DNA of 64,000 nucleotides from Microbacterium paulum (lineage in GTDB: Bacteria > Actinomycetota > Actinomycetes > Actinomycetales > Microbacteriaceae): contig NZ_JAAGRY010000002.1 in assembly GCF_015707995.1 (NCBI RefSeq), positions 1 to 64,000 of the forward strand, written 5' to 3'. Numbering within the stretch: the stretch's first letter is position 1; the number at the start of each line of letters is the position of its first letter. The notes under the pieces are model-generated. The model was not told where the DNA came from. It was given only the letters and a program-made list of their open reading frames with translations, and made no database searches. The translations under genes were made by a program, and so were the position numbers. Below, one piece after another: positions 45,781-54,989 of this stretch.

Positions 45781-47162
45781 CCGGGGTCGTCGGCGAGGTG
45801 ACGACCGACACGACGGTCGTCAAGGCACTGCGCAAGATCCGGATGCCGCAGACGCAGCGCAACCGCGAGCTCGGCCTGCTGGTGTTCGCGTTCCTCATCA
45901 ACGGCGCGGCGGTCGCGCTCGTGCAGCTGGGCGCCACCGGGCAGATCGACTGGACGTTCCTGTACTACTGCGGCGGCCTGACGGTGCTCGTGCTGGGCCT
46001 GCACATCGTGCTGCGCTACCGCGCCCCGCAGGCCGACCCGTTCGTCGTGCCGATCGCGACGGTGCTCTCGGGCCTCGGCCTCGCGATGATCTACCGCATC
46101 GACATCGAAGACGGAGACAGCGGCTGGGCGGCACTGTCGACCCGGCAGCTCGCCTGGCTGGTGATCGCGATCGCCGCGGCCGTCGCGATCGTCGTGATGC
46201 TCCGCAACTACCGGGTGCTGCTGCGCTACACCTACGTCTTCGGCCTGGCCGGCATCGTGCTGCTGCTGCTGCCGTTCATCCCGGGCCTCGGCACCGACGC
46301 GGGCGCGGACGTCTGGATCTCCATCGGCGGCATCTTCTCGTTCCAGCCGGGCGAGCTCGCCAAGATCTGCCTCGCGATCTTCTTCGCCGGCTACCTCGTG
46401 CGCACCCGCGAGTCGCTGACCTCGGTCGGCACCCGGTTCCTCGGCATCACGTGGCCGCGCGCCCGCGAGCTCGGCCCGCTGCTGCTGCTGTGGGCCGGCG
46501 CCATGGCGATCATCGTGCTGCAGCGCGACCTCGGCACCGGAATGCTCATCTTCGGCATGTTCGTCGCGATGCTCTACGTCGCCACGGGCAAGACCAGCTG
46601 GGTCGTGATCGGCCTGTCGCTCGTCGCCGTCGGTGTCGCGCTCGCCACCCTGGTGCTGCCCTACGTGCAGGCGCGCTTCACGAACTGGCTGCACCCGTTC
46701 GACCCCGACACGATCAACGACTCGAGCTACCAGCTCGCCAGCGGCATCTTCGGGCTCGCCCACGGCGGCCTCATCGGCACCGGTCTCGGCCGCGGCCGCC
46801 CCGGTCTCACCCCGCTCGCGCAGAGCGACTACATCTTCCCGAGTCTCGGCGAAGAGCTGGGGCTCGTCGGGGTGTTCGCGATCCTGTGCCTCTACATGGT
46901 GTTCACGAGCCGTGGCATCCGGATCGGCATGGCAGGCCAAGACGATTTCGGCAAGCTGCTCGCCACGGGCCTGTCGTTCACCCTGGCGCTGCAGGTGTTC
47001 ATCATGGTCGGCGGTGTGACGGGCCTCATTCCACTCACCGGACTCACGACCCCCTTCCTCGCCGCGGGTGGTTCGTCGCTGATCGCGAACTGGATCATCG
47101 TCGCGCTGCTGCTGCGCATCTCCGACGCCGTGCGCTCCCGACCCCGCGTGGTGATCGGATGA
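45777..47162 (+). CDS. rodA: FtsW/RodA/SpoVE-type peptidoglycan polymerase
   Basis: The 461-residue SEDS protein has about ten helices. The family blocks are QPGELAKI near the middle, the catalytic-region HPFDPD with SSYQLASGIFGLAHGGLIGTGLG, and GEELGLVG. It polymerizes lipid II together with the adjacent class B PBP. GTG 45777 overlaps the pstP stop. Confidence 0.93.
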   Translation: MTGVVGEVTTDTTVVKALRKIRMPQTQRNRELGLLVFAFLINGAAVALVQLGATGQIDWTFLYYCGGLTVLVLGLHIVLRYRAPQADPFVVPIATVLSGLGLAMIYRIDIEDGDSGWAALSTRQLAWLVIAIAAAVAIVVMLRNYRVLLRYTYVFGLAGIVLLLLPFIPGLGTDAGADVWISIGGIFSFQPGELAKICLAIFFAGYLVRTRESLTSVGTRFLGITWPRARELGPLLLLWAGAMAIIVLQRDLGTGMLIFGMFVAMLYVATGKTSWVVIGLSLVAVGVALATLVLPYVQARFTNWLHPFDPDTINDSSYQLASGIFGLAHGGLIGTGLGRGRPGLTPLAQSDYIFPSLGEELGLVGVFAILCLYMVFTSRGIRIGMAGQDDFGKLLATGLSFTLALQVFIMVGGVTGLIPLTGLTTPFLAAGGSSLIANWIIVALLLRISDAVRSRPRVVIG

Positions 47163-47174
47163 GGTGGTGATCGC

Positions 47175-48632
47175 ATGACCAAAGAGCTCAAACGCCTCAG
47201 CCTCATCATGGTGCTGATGTTCTTCGGCCTGTTCGCCGCGAACAGCTGGATCCAGGTGGTGCAGGCGCAGAGCCTCGCCGAGAACCCCGAGAACCGCCGC
47301 ACGCTGTACGACTCGTTCGAGGTGCAGCGCGGCTCGATCATCGCGGGCGACGAGGTCATCGCCTCGTCGGTGCCCACCGACGACATCTACAGCTGGCAGC
47401 GGCAGTACGCGGATGCCCCGATGTGGGCCCCCGTCACCGGCTACATCAACCCGGTGCTGCAGTCGGCCACCGGCATCGAGCAGGCGATGAACCGGGAGCT
47501 GTCCGGCACGGCGAGCTCGCAGTTCCTCTCCCGCGTCGACCAGATCATCACGGGCCAGCCCCAGCGCGGATCGAACGTGCTGCTCACCCTCGATCCCGAC
47601 CTGCAGCGCGTCGCGGCCGAAGCCCTCGGGTCGTACCAGGGCGCCGTCGTCGCTATCGAACCCTCGACCGGGCGCGTGCTCGCGATGGCGACGAGCCCGA
47701 GCTTCGACACCAACGCCCTCGCCGTGCACGACTCGGTCGCGGTGAACAACACCTACGACGAGCTGCTGAACGCGGCGGTCGACCCGCTCACCAACCGCGC
47801 GATCGACGAGCTCAACCCCCCGGGGTCGACGTTCAAACTCGTGGTCGCCTCGGCCGCCCTCTCGTCTGGCCAGTTCACCCCCGATTCGACGTTTGCGAAC
47901 CCCTCGAGCTACGTGCTGCCGGGCACCTCCACGACGATCCACAACTTCGACGGCAACGCCTGCGGCTCGGGCGACCAGGTCACGCTCGCGACGGCGCTGC
48001 GCCTCAGCTGCAACATTCCGATGGCCCAGCTGGCCGTGGCGCTCGGCGACGACGCGATCCGCGCCGAGGCGAAGAAGTACGGGTTCGAGACGCGGTTTGA
48101 CATTCCGCTCGCCGTCACCGCGTCGAACTACCCCGACGGCCCGCTCTCCGACGACCAGACCGCGCAGACCGGTTACGGCCAGCTCGATGTGACCGCGACG
48201 CCCCTGCAGATCGCGATGGTCTCGGCAGGCATCGCCAACAAGGGGATCGTCATGAACCCGCGCATGGTCGATCGAGTCGTCGCGCCCGACCTGACCGTGC
48301 AGCAGACCTTCGAGAACACCCAGTTCGGCCGCGCCCTCTCCGAGCAGGACGCCGCCACCATGACGAGCCTCATGATCGCCAATGTCAGCAACGGCGCAGC
48401 GAGCGGTGCAAGAATAGAGGGCGTCGACGTGGCCGGAAAGACCGGCACGGCCGAGCACGGTCCCGGTGATCCGTACACCCTCTGGTTCACCGGCTTCGCT
48501 CCGGCCGACGACCCCACAGTGGCCGTCGCGGTGATGATCGAGGACGGCGGAGGGCTCGGGCAGTCCGGGACGAGCAACGGGATCGCGGCCCCCATCGCGA
48601 AGAAAGTCATAGAGGCGGTGCTGAGCAGATGA
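47175..48632 (+). CDS. pbpA: Class B penicillin-binding protein PbpA
   Basis: The 485-residue transpeptidase has an N-terminal membrane helix (SLIMVLMFFGLFAANSWIQ), a dimerisation part with RGSIIAGDEVIASS, and the transpeptidase domain with the SxxK motif PGSTFKLV (catalytic Ser), SCN in RLSCNIPMAQ, and KTGTAE. It crosslinks peptidoglycan, working with the adjacent SEDS polymerase, and is needed for septation in mycobacteria. Gap to rodA is 12 bases. Confidence 0.94.
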   Translation: MTKELKRLSLIMVLMFFGLFAANSWIQVVQAQSLAENPENRRTLYDSFEVQRGSIIAGDEVIASSVPTDDIYSWQRQYADAPMWAPVTGYINPVLQSATGIEQAMNRELSGTASSQFLSRVDQIITGQPQRGSNVLLTLDPDLQRVAAEALGSYQGAVVAIEPSTGRVLAMATSPSFDTNALAVHDSVAVNNTYDELLNAAVDPLTNRAIDELNPPGSTFKLVVASAALSSGQFTPDSTFANPSSYVLPGTSTTIHNFDGNACGSGDQVTLATALRLSCNIPMAQLAVALGDDAIRAEAKKYGFETRFDIPLAVTASNYPDGPLSDDQTAQTGYGQLDVTATPLQIAMVSAGIANKGIVMNPRMVDRVVAPDLTVQQTFENTQFGRALSEQDAATMTSLMIANVSNGAASGARIEGVDVAGKTGTAEHGPGDPYTLWFTGFAPADDPTVAVAVMIEDGGGLGQSGTSNGIAAPIAKKVIEAVLSR

Positions 48633-50353
48633 GACCGACGCAGGGTGTGAGCTTCGGCGGGCGCTACGAGCTGGTTTCGCGGATCGCGATCGGCGGCATG
48701 GGCGAGGTCTGGGAGGCGACCGACCACGTCATCGGACGTACGGTCGCGATCAAGATCCTCAAAGACGAGTACATGGGCGACCCCGGGTTCCTCGAGCGCT
48801 TCCGCGCCGAGGCGCGTCACGCCGCGCTCGTCAACCACGAGGGCATCGCGAGCGTGTTCGACTACGGCGAGGAGAACGGCTCCGCCTTCCTCGTGATGGA
48901 GCTCGTGCCCGGTGAGGCGCTGTCGACCATCCTCGAGCGCGAGGGGTCGCTGTCGACCGACAAGACCCTCGACATCGTCGCCCAGACCGCCTCGGCCCTG
49001 CAGGCTGCGCACGCGGCGGGCCTCGTGCACCGCGACATCAAGCCCGGGAATCTCCTGATCACCCCCGACGGCCGGGTGAAGATCACCGACTTCGGCATCG
49101 CCCGCATCGCCGACCAGGTTCCGCTGACCGCGACCGGTCAGGTGATGGGCACCGTGCAGTACCTCTCGCCCGAGCAGGCGTCGGGCCACCCGGCATCCCC
49201 GGCGACCGACATCTACTCGCTCGGCATCGTCGCCTACGAGTGCCTCGCCGGAAAGCGTCCCTTCACCGGCGAGTCGCAGGTGGCGATCGCGATGGCGCAG
49301 ATCAACGACGCGCCGCCGCCGCTGCCGGCGACGATCGCCGAGCCGGTGCGCAACTTCGTGATGTCGATGATCGCCAAGAAGCCCGAGGACCGTCCCGCGA
49401 CGGCATCGGCGGTCGCCCGTGCGGCCACGGCGCTTCGCCGCGGCGACGTCGCCGGCGCGGTGGCGATCGTGCCCGCGATCGCCGGGTCGGGATCGGACGA
49501 CGCGACGCGTCTGCTCACCTCGACGGGCGACGACGGCACGACCCGGATCATGGAGACCACGACGGCCGTCGGCCCCGCCGACGAGGTCGAGGCGCTCGTG
49601 GGCGACAAGCCGAAGAAGAAGCAGAGCCCGTGGACGTGGCCGCTGATCGCGCTGATCGTGCTGCTGCTGCTCGTGCTCGGCGGCACGCTGTTCGCCCTGT
49701 TCGCGAACCAGGGCGCGAGCCCCGCGCCGACCTCGAGCAGCGCGACCGCGGCCCCCACGCGCACGACCGCGCCGCCCTCCCCGACGCCGTCGGCCACGAC
49801 GGTCGCACTCGCCGACCTCGGCTTCGTCGGCAAGACGTGCGACGAGGCGCTGCAGATCGCGAACGACCACGAGCTGACCGGCGTGACCTGCGAACGCGGC
49901 ACGGCCGCCCCGTCGGCCGACCAGGTGGGCCTGATCTACCAGACCAACCCGACCGCCGGAAACGTGCGACTCGACCAGCAGATCGTGCTGACGTTCTACG
50001 ACGAGCAGACGCCTTTGGAGACGCCTGCCGCGCCGACCGTCACGAACGACCCGGCCGGTTCGCAGAGCTTCACGGTCACGTGGGAGGCGTTCTCGTGCCC
50101 CGCCGGATCGTCGGTGTCGGCCTACAACTTCACCGTGATCAACGGCACGTTCGACGCGAACCACTCGACGACCTACCAGTCGCCGACGAGCCCGCGCAGC
50201 CTCAAGGTCACCGCCGACTCCACCGCACAGCCGGGGTCGCTCATCCTCGTCAAGTACACCGCCCAGTGCGGCGACCGCGAGAGCGGAGCGTCGAACGAGG
50301 GACAGGCGGCGATCCCCAGCCAGAGCACGCCCACGCCTGCCACCACGCCCTAA
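48629..50353 (+). CDS. pknA: Ser/Thr protein kinase PknA-like with one PASTA domain
   Basis: The 574-residue kinase has GGMGEVWEATD, the catalytic Lys in VAIKIL, HRDIKPGNLL, DFGIA and a GTVQYLSPEQA activation segment in the first 270 residues. A membrane helix (WPLIALIVLLLLVLGGTLFALFA, about residues 335-357) is followed by a Thr/Pro linker, one PASTA domain (ADLGFVGKTCDEALQIAN to LTFYD) and a C-terminal beta domain of about 100 residues. Mycobacterial PknA has no PASTA, so this one is unusual. ATG 48629 overlaps pbpA. Confidence 0.88.
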   Translation: MRPTQGVSFGGRYELVSRIAIGGMGEVWEATDHVIGRTVAIKILKDEYMGDPGFLERFRAEARHAALVNHEGIASVFDYGEENGSAFLVMELVPGEALSTILEREGSLSTDKTLDIVAQTASALQAAHAAGLVHRDIKPGNLLITPDGRVKITDFGIARIADQVPLTATGQVMGTVQYLSPEQASGHPASPATDIYSLGIVAYECLAGKRPFTGESQVAIAMAQINDAPPPLPATIAEPVRNFVMSMIAKKPEDRPATASAVARAATALRRGDVAGAVAIVPAIAGSGSDDATRLLTSTGDDGTTRIMETTTAVGPADEVEALVGDKPKKKQSPWTWPLIALIVLLLLVLGGTLFALFANQGASPAPTSSSATAAPTRTTAPPSPTPSATTVALADLGFVGKTCDEALQIANDHELTGVTCERGTAAPSADQVGLIYQTNPTAGNVRLDQQIVLTFYDEQTPLETPAAPTVTNDPAGSQSFTVTWEAFSCPAGSSVSAYNFTVINGTFDANHSTTYQSPTSPRSLKVTADSTAQPGSLILVKYTAQCGDRESGASNEGQAAIPSQSTPTPATTP

Positions 50354-50366
50354 CACGACCGTCGGT

Positions 50367-50372
50367 TAGGCT
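50367..50372 (+). promoter_or_regulatory. -10 box before pknB
   Basis: TAGGCT lies in the 46-base gap between pknA and pknB, 27 bases before GTG 50400, and a GGGAGAGAAG ribosome site follows. It may give pknB its own promoter within the operon. Confidence 0.45.
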
Positions 50373-50399
50373 GGCTGTCGAGTCGGTCCAGGGAGAGAA

Positions 50400-52103
50400 G
50401 TGTCTGCAGAGCGCCGTGTGCTGTCCGATCGCTACGAGGTCGGCGAGCTGATCGGGCGCGGGGGCATGGCATCCGTCTACCGCGGCCGCGACCTGACGCT
50501 CGGGCGCGAGGTCGCGATCAAGATCCTCGAGAGCGACCTGGCCGCCGACGCGACGTTCCGCACCCGGTTCCGCCTCGAGGCGCAGGCCGCCTCGCGCATG
50601 TCGCACCCGACGATCGTGCGCGTGTACGATGCGGGCGAAGACACCGAGACCGACGCCGACGGCAACACGCGCGCCGTGCCGTACATCGTCATGGAGCTCG
50701 TCTCGGGCCAGACGCTGAAAGACATCATCGCGGCGGGCCCCGTGACGATCGACGACGCGATCCGCTACACCGATGGCATCCTCGAAGCCCTCGAATACTC
50801 GCACCGCGCGGGCGTCGTGCACCGCGACATCAAGCCCGGCAACGTCATGGTCACCTCGGCGGGGCAGGTGAAGGTGATGGATTTCGGCATCGCGCGCGCG
50901 GTGTCGGACTCGTCGTCGACGGTCGCCGAGACGACCGCGATCCTCGGCACCGCCGCCTACTTCTCGCCCGAGCAGGCGAAGGGCGAACCGGTCGACTCGC
51001 GCGCCGACGTCTACTCGGCCGGCGTCGTGCTGTACGAGCTGCTCACCGGGCGGCCGCCGTTCCGCGGTGAGTCGCCCGTCGCGGTCGCCTACCAGCACGT
51101 GAGCGAGACGCCGCTCGCGCCGTCGGAGCTCGTCGAGACCGTGCCGCGGTCATTGGATGCCGTGGCCCTGCGCGCTCTCGCCAAAGACCCGTTCCAGCGG
51201 TATCAAGACGCCGCGTCGTTCCGTGCCGCGCTCGATGCCACCCGCGACGGGCGCGACCCGTCCCGCAAGCAGGTCGGCGCCCTCACGAGCGAGCTGTACG
51301 GCGCCAACCCGCGCCAGGCCGCCGAGACGGCCCGGTCGCTGCGTCAGCTCTCGACCGACACGACGATGCGCCGCACCCAGGCCGGCCCACCCGCCGCGTG
51401 GATCTGGGCCGGCATCGCCGTGATCGCCGTCGTGCTCATCTCGGTGCTCTTCTGGGTGCTCACGAACCGGCCCGGCACCACGGTGCCCGACAACGCCCGT
51501 GTCGTGCCCGACGTCGTGACGATGACGTGGGACCGCGCGAACGAGCTGATGGCCGCTCAAGACCTCGAGACCAAGCGCTTCGACGAGAGCAACGATCAGA
51601 TCGCCGAGGGCAACGTGATCCGCACCGAGCCGGCCGCGGGGACGACGGTCGCGCCCGGTCAACTGGTGAAGGTATACGTCTCGACAGGGCAGGAGATGAG
51701 CACCGTGCCCACGCTGACGGGCCTCGGGTTGGAGGCGGCTACGAACGCGCTGACGAGCGCCGGTCTTGCGCTCGGATCGGTCACGACGCGCAACGACCCC
51801 GATCTGAGCGCCGGAACGGTGATCTCGGCCGACCAGGCCGAGGGGTCGAAGGTGCCGGTCGGCACGGCTGTGAACCTCGTCGTCGCCAGCGGCAAGGTCA
51901 CGCTCGTCGACGTGGTCGGCTACACCACCGAGGCTGCGGAGCGCGCCCTGTCGGCCGACACGCTGAAGCTCACCCCGACGATCGTCGAAGACCCCGGATG
52001 CCCCGCGAACCCGGGCGGTCCCACCGTCGCCGCCCAGTCACTCGCCCCGGGCGACGTGCCGATCCACTCGACCGTCGAGCTCAAGGTCTGCACCGGGCGC
52101 TGA
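50400..52103 (+). CDS. pknB: Ser/Thr protein kinase PknB with three PASTA domains
   Basis: The 567-residue kinase has GRGGMASVYRG, VAIKIL, HRDIKPGNVM, DFGIARA and GTAAYFSPEQA in residues 10-280. A membrane helix (WIWAGIAVIAVVLISVLFWVLT, about residues 338-359) leads to three outer PASTA repeats starting at VVPDVVTMTWDRAN, TVPTLTGLGLEAA and LVDVVGYTTEAA. PASTA domains sense muropeptides or lipid II and localize the kinase to septum and poles. The family's usual four PASTA are here three. Confidence 0.93.
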   Translation: MSAERRVLSDRYEVGELIGRGGMASVYRGRDLTLGREVAIKILESDLAADATFRTRFRLEAQAASRMSHPTIVRVYDAGEDTETDADGNTRAVPYIVMELVSGQTLKDIIAAGPVTIDDAIRYTDGILEALEYSHRAGVVHRDIKPGNVMVTSAGQVKVMDFGIARAVSDSSSTVAETTAILGTAAYFSPEQAKGEPVDSRADVYSAGVVLYELLTGRPPFRGESPVAVAYQHVSETPLAPSELVETVPRSLDAVALRALAKDPFQRYQDAASFRAALDATRDGRDPSRKQVGALTSELYGANPRQAAETARSLRQLSTDTTMRRTQAGPPAAWIWAGIAVIAVVLISVLFWVLTNRPGTTVPDNARVVPDVVTMTWDRANELMAAQDLETKRFDESNDQIAEGNVIRTEPAAGTTVAPGQLVKVYVSTGQEMSTVPTLTGLGLEAATNALTSAGLALGSVTTRNDPDLSAGTVISADQAEGSKVPVGTAVNLVVASGKVTLVDVVGYTTEAAERALSADTLKLTPTIVEDPGCPANPGGPTVAAQSLAPGDVPIHSTVELKVCTGR

Positions 52104-52116
52104 CCCTCCGGCGCGG

Positions 52117-52758
52117 TCAGCCGCGATGCGGTGAGAGCTCGGCGCCGCGCGCGGCGGCACCGCGGCATCCGACCTGCTCGAGCCAGTTGCCGAGCAGACG
52201 GTAGCCGCCCTCGGTGAGCACCGCTTCGGGGTGGAACTGCACGCCCGCGAGCGGCAGGCTGCGGTGCGCGAGCCCCATGACGACGCCCGACGCGGTCCAC
52301 GCTGTGGCGACGAGGGGAGAGCCGGGCACGGCCTCGAGAGAGGCGGGCTCTACCGCGAGCGAGTGGTAGCGAGTCGCCGTGAACGGCGAGGGGAGACCCG
52401 CGAACAGCGGGTCGCCGGTGTGGTGCACCTCGCTCGTGAGCCCGTGCATCAGCTCAGGAGCCTGCGTCACCCGTGCGCCGAAGGCGGCGGCGAGGGCCTG
52501 GTGGCCGAGACACACACCCAGCAGAGGCGTCTGCGTGCGCGCGGCCGCGCGTACGACGTCGATCGACGCGCCCGCGTCTTCGGGGGTACCCGGGCCGGGC
52601 GAGACGAGCACGCCCGAGAAGCCGGCGATCGCGGCGGGGGCATCGTCGATGGCATCCGCTTCGATCATCGACGCCGTAGCGCCGAGCTCGTGCAGATACC
52701 CCACGAGGGTGTGCACGAAGCTGTCGTGGTTGTCGACGACGAGGATCCGGTCAGCCAC
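52117..52758 (-). CDS. Glutamine amidotransferase (TrpG/PabA type)
   Basis: The 213-residue class I amidotransferase has the oxyanion strand LVSPGPGTPEDAG, nucleophile Cys in LLGVCLGHQALA, and the His-Glu pair in VQFHPEAVLTE. It gives ammonia to anthranilate synthase (TrpE) or aminodeoxychorismate synthase (PabB). The partner is not in the window, so tryptophan versus folate cannot be decided. This position near pknB is conserved in Actinobacteria. GTG 52758 overlaps the small membrane gene by 8 bases. Confidence 0.85.
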   Translation of the reverse strand: MADRILVVDNHDSFVHTLVGYLHELGATASMIEADAIDDAPAAIAGFSGVLVSPGPGTPEDAGASIDVVRAAARTQTPLLGVCLGHQALAAAFGARVTQAPELMHGLTSEVHHTGDPLFAGLPSPFTATRYHSLAVEPASLEAVPGSPLVATAWTASGVVMGLAHRSLPLAGVQFHPEAVLTEGGYRLLGNWLEQVGCRGAAARGAELSPHRG

Positions 52759-52909
52759 CGACGGTGGACTGCTGCGGGTTGACGAACTGAGACACCCACG
52801 GGAAGACGTACCAGAACAGCCCGTAGAGGATCGCGGCGACGAGAGCGACGAGGATCAGCACGCGCAGCCACGCGGGGCCGGGCAGAACGCGCCAGAGAGC
52901 GGCGTACAT
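52751..52909 (-). CDS. Small single-helix membrane protein
   Basis: This 52-residue protein, YAALWRVLPGPAWLRVLILVALVAAILYGLFWYVF, has one long helix and a short polar tail. ATG 52909 shares one base with the sortase stop (TGATG), and its end overlaps the TrpG/PabA-type gene. Tight coupling and conserved placement make it a real gene. Its function is unknown; possibly a sortase or division accessory. Confidence 0.65.
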   Translation of the reverse strand: MYAALWRVLPGPAWLRVLILVALVAAILYGLFWYVFPWVSQFVNPQQSTVGG

Positions 52910-53730
52910 CAGGAAGAGGCTCCTTGCGTGGGCGCCGCGAGCGAGGCGGGGGGTGCGGATGCCGCGGGCGTGAAACTCTCGAACACGGCATAGGCGATGA
53001 TCCGCTCGAGCATGTTGAGCTTCGGCGCGCAGCTGGTGAGCGTCAGATAGCGCCCGTTCGCGGCGACCCCGACCTGCTGCGGCACCGGCAGCAGCACCTC
53101 GACCTGGGTGTCTTGCACGTATTCGAGCGTGCGGAACCGGTAGGTGTACCAGCCGTCCTGGGTCTGGATGACGATCGCGTCGCCGATGACGAGCTTGTCG
53201 ATCGGGTCGAACGGCGCGCCCGACGTCCACCGGTGCGCGGCGTAGACCGTGTTGCCCACACCGCCCGGCATGGCCGTGTCGGTGTAGTGGCCGATCTCTC
53301 CCTGATCGAGGATGTCGGTGCGTGAGGTGCCCGACGCGATCGTGAACTGCCACTGCGGCCCGAAGCGCGGAACGAACATCACCCCGAACTGCGTGCCGTG
53401 GTCATGCTGATCCTGCACGGGCACGACGGCTTCGGCCGACGCGGTGGGCGTCGGCGACGGGGTGGCGTCGGGGGAGTCGGAGGCGCTGGGGGAGGGCGCG
53501 GGCGTCATCCAGCTCTGCGAGAGGGCGCTGGCCTCTTTGCGCTTCTCGGCCCCGATGATCCAGTCACCGATCCACATCTGCCACGCGACGTAAAGGAGCG
53601 CGACGACGCCGATGGTGATGAGGATCTCGCCGAACACGCCGACGATCGAGACGCGGCGGCGCGGCGCGGTCGCCTCGCTACCGCGGGCCTCGCGGTGCGC
53701 GCGTCGAGTGCTCGGCTCGCTGTCCCCCAT
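52909..53730 (-). CDS. Class E sortase
   Basis: The 273-residue transpeptidase has an N-terminal cytoplasmic part, a membrane helix (GEILITIGVVALLYVAWQMWI), a Pro/Ser/Thr linker, and the sortase domain with catalytic His in NTVYAAHR, Cys in TLTSCAPKLN and Arg in MLERIIAY. This is the SrtE layout, which often prefers LAxTG-type motifs. It is the only sortase in the window, and the only visible candidate substrate is the LPATG surface protein at 10.5-17.7 kb. ATG 53730 (MGDSEPSTRR) is chosen over 53751. Confidence 0.88.
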   Translation of the reverse strand: MGDSEPSTRRAHREARGSEATAPRRRVSIVGVFGEILITIGVVALLYVAWQMWIGDWIIGAEKRKEASALSQSWMTPAPSPSASDSPDATPSPTPTASAEAVVPVQDQHDHGTQFGVMFVPRFGPQWQFTIASGTSRTDILDQGEIGHYTDTAMPGGVGNTVYAAHRWTSGAPFDPIDKLVIGDAIVIQTQDGWYTYRFRTLEYVQDTQVEVLLPVPQQVGVAANGRYLTLTSCAPKLNMLERIIAYAVFESFTPAASAPPASLAAPTQGASS

Positions 53731-53772
53731 AGTCGGATTCTCGCACAGCACGGCTGGGGCGCGGCTGGCAGG

Positions 53773-53778
53773 TAGAAT
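53773..53778 (+). promoter_or_regulatory. -10 box of crgA
   Basis: TAGAAT ends 6 bases before ATG 53785, indicating a leaderless transcript. Confidence 0.55.
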
Positions 53779-53784
53779 CGCCGC

Positions 53785-54024
53785 ATGGCACGTTCTGGCA
53801 ACGACGACGAGCAGCTCACCGAGCGCAGCGAGGGCGATGCGACCCCCAACCCGGTGTGGTTCAAGCCCATCATGCTGGGCCTCATGGTTCTGGGGCTGGT
53901 CTGGGTCATCGTCTTCTACCTCAGCGGCCAGGCGCTGCCCATTCCGGGCATCGGCGGCTGGAACCTCGTGATCGGCTTCGGCATCGCGTTCGTCGGGTTC
54001 CTCATGACCACGCGCTGGCGCTGA
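53785..54024 (+). CDS. crgA: Cell division protein CrgA
   Basis: The 79-residue protein has two helices (PVWFKPIMLGLMVLGLVWVIVFYL and WNLVIGFGIAFVGFLMTT) joined by SGQALPIPGIGG, the exact CrgA pattern. In mycobacteria CrgA links FtsZ, FtsI and PbpA at the septum; in Streptomyces it times septation. Its place near pknB is conserved. Confidence 0.93.
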   Translation: MARSGNDDEQLTERSEGDATPNPVWFKPIMLGLMVLGLVWVIVFYLSGQALPIPGIGGWNLVIGFGIAFVGFLMTTRWR

Positions 54025-54027
54025 CGA

Positions 54028-54104
54028 CTGTCCACAACCCCCTCCAGAGGGTGTGAATTACACCGGTGTGATTCATCCCCATCTGTGGATGGGCCTGTGG
54101 ATAA
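54028..54104. promoter_or_regulatory. Cluster of DnaA-box-like sites with a palindrome
   Basis: The 80-base gap between the convergent crgA and rhomboid genes holds TGTGGATAA (54096-54104, an exact complement of TTATCCACA), TGTGGATGG (54084-54092) and CTGTCCACA (54028-54036), all close to the actinobacterial DnaA box. Between them lies a 22-base palindrome (54054-54075; TGAAT(T)ACACC facing GGTGT(G)ATTCA, one mismatch, no loop). It could bind DnaA as a titration site near oriC. No terminator is visible. Confidence 0.5.
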
Positions 54105-54971
54105 CTAGCGGTACAGGAACAGCGGCACCGCCAGCAGGCCGAAAAGCCCCACGGCCACGGCGATGAGCAACCACACCTGCGTGCGGCGCTGTCGCACGGC
54201 GCGGGTGCGGGCGAAGATGAACCCGATGAGCGCGCCGACGAGGCCGCCGCCGATGTGCGCCTGCCACGCGATGTTCGAGCCGGGCAGGAACGTGATCACG
54301 AGGTTCAGACCGAGGATCACCGCGATCGCGGTGACGTTCGCCCCCAGGTGCCGCCCGATCACGAACATCGCACCCAGCAGGCCCCACACCGCGCCCGATG
54401 CGCCGGCGACGACCGCCGTCGGCGCGATCAGTGCGGTGAGCACCGACCCGCCGAGCGCGCTGAGCAGATACAGCGAGAGGAAGCGCCACCGCCCGAGCAA
54501 GGGCTCGAGGCTGCGGCCGAGCGCCCACAGCGCCAGCATGTTCAGCGCGACATGCCAGATGCCCTGGTGCACGAGCGTCACCGTCACGAGCCGCCACGGC
54601 TGCGTGTAGGTCAGGGGCAGATAGAAGACCAACATGCTGCGCAGCATGTCGCCGAACCCCGGAATGAGGCCCAGCAGGTAGAAGAAGATCGTCACGCCCA
54701 TGATCGAGTAGGTGACGACCGGCGTGCTGCTGCTGACCCGCGCCGCCGCGCCGCCGCGCGAGAACGCGTGGCGGCGAGGCATCCGCGTGACCGTCGCCTG
54801 CTGCTTCTGCTGCTCGGCGAGACACTCGGGGCAGATCACCCCGACCGGCATCTGCGTCTGGCACTCAGGGCAGATGGTGCGCAGGCACCGCTGGCAGAGC
54901 ACGAAGCTCTGACGAGTCGGATGCCGGTAGCAGTAGTTGTCGGGGTTCGCCTGGAACGCGGTGTCGGTCAC
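54105..54971 (-). CDS. Rhomboid-family intramembrane protease
   Basis: The 288-residue protein has an N-terminal Cys/His zinc-binding segment (CYRHPTRQSFVLCQRCLRTICPECQTQ, then CPECLAEQ) and a six-helix rhomboid domain: the catalytic Ser in VAGASGAVWGLLGA, and the His in AWQAHIGGGLVGALIGF. GTG 54971 starts it. It cleaves membrane proteins within the bilayer; substrates are unknown. The cyclophilin gene ends 18 bases before its start. Confidence 0.9.
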   Translation of the reverse strand: MTDTAFQANPDNYCYRHPTRQSFVLCQRCLRTICPECQTQMPVGVICPECLAEQQKQQATVTRMPRRHAFSRGGAAARVSSSTPVVTYSIMGVTIFFYLLGLIPGFGDMLRSMLVFYLPLTYTQPWRLVTVTLVHQGIWHVALNMLALWALGRSLEPLLGRWRFLSLYLLSALGGSVLTALIAPTAVVAGASGAVWGLLGAMFVIGRHLGANVTAIAVILGLNLVITFLPGSNIAWQAHIGGGLVGALIGFIFARTRAVRQRRTQVWLLIAVAVGLFGLLAVPLFLYR

Positions 54972-54989
54972 GGGGCGCGGTGGCGTGCG

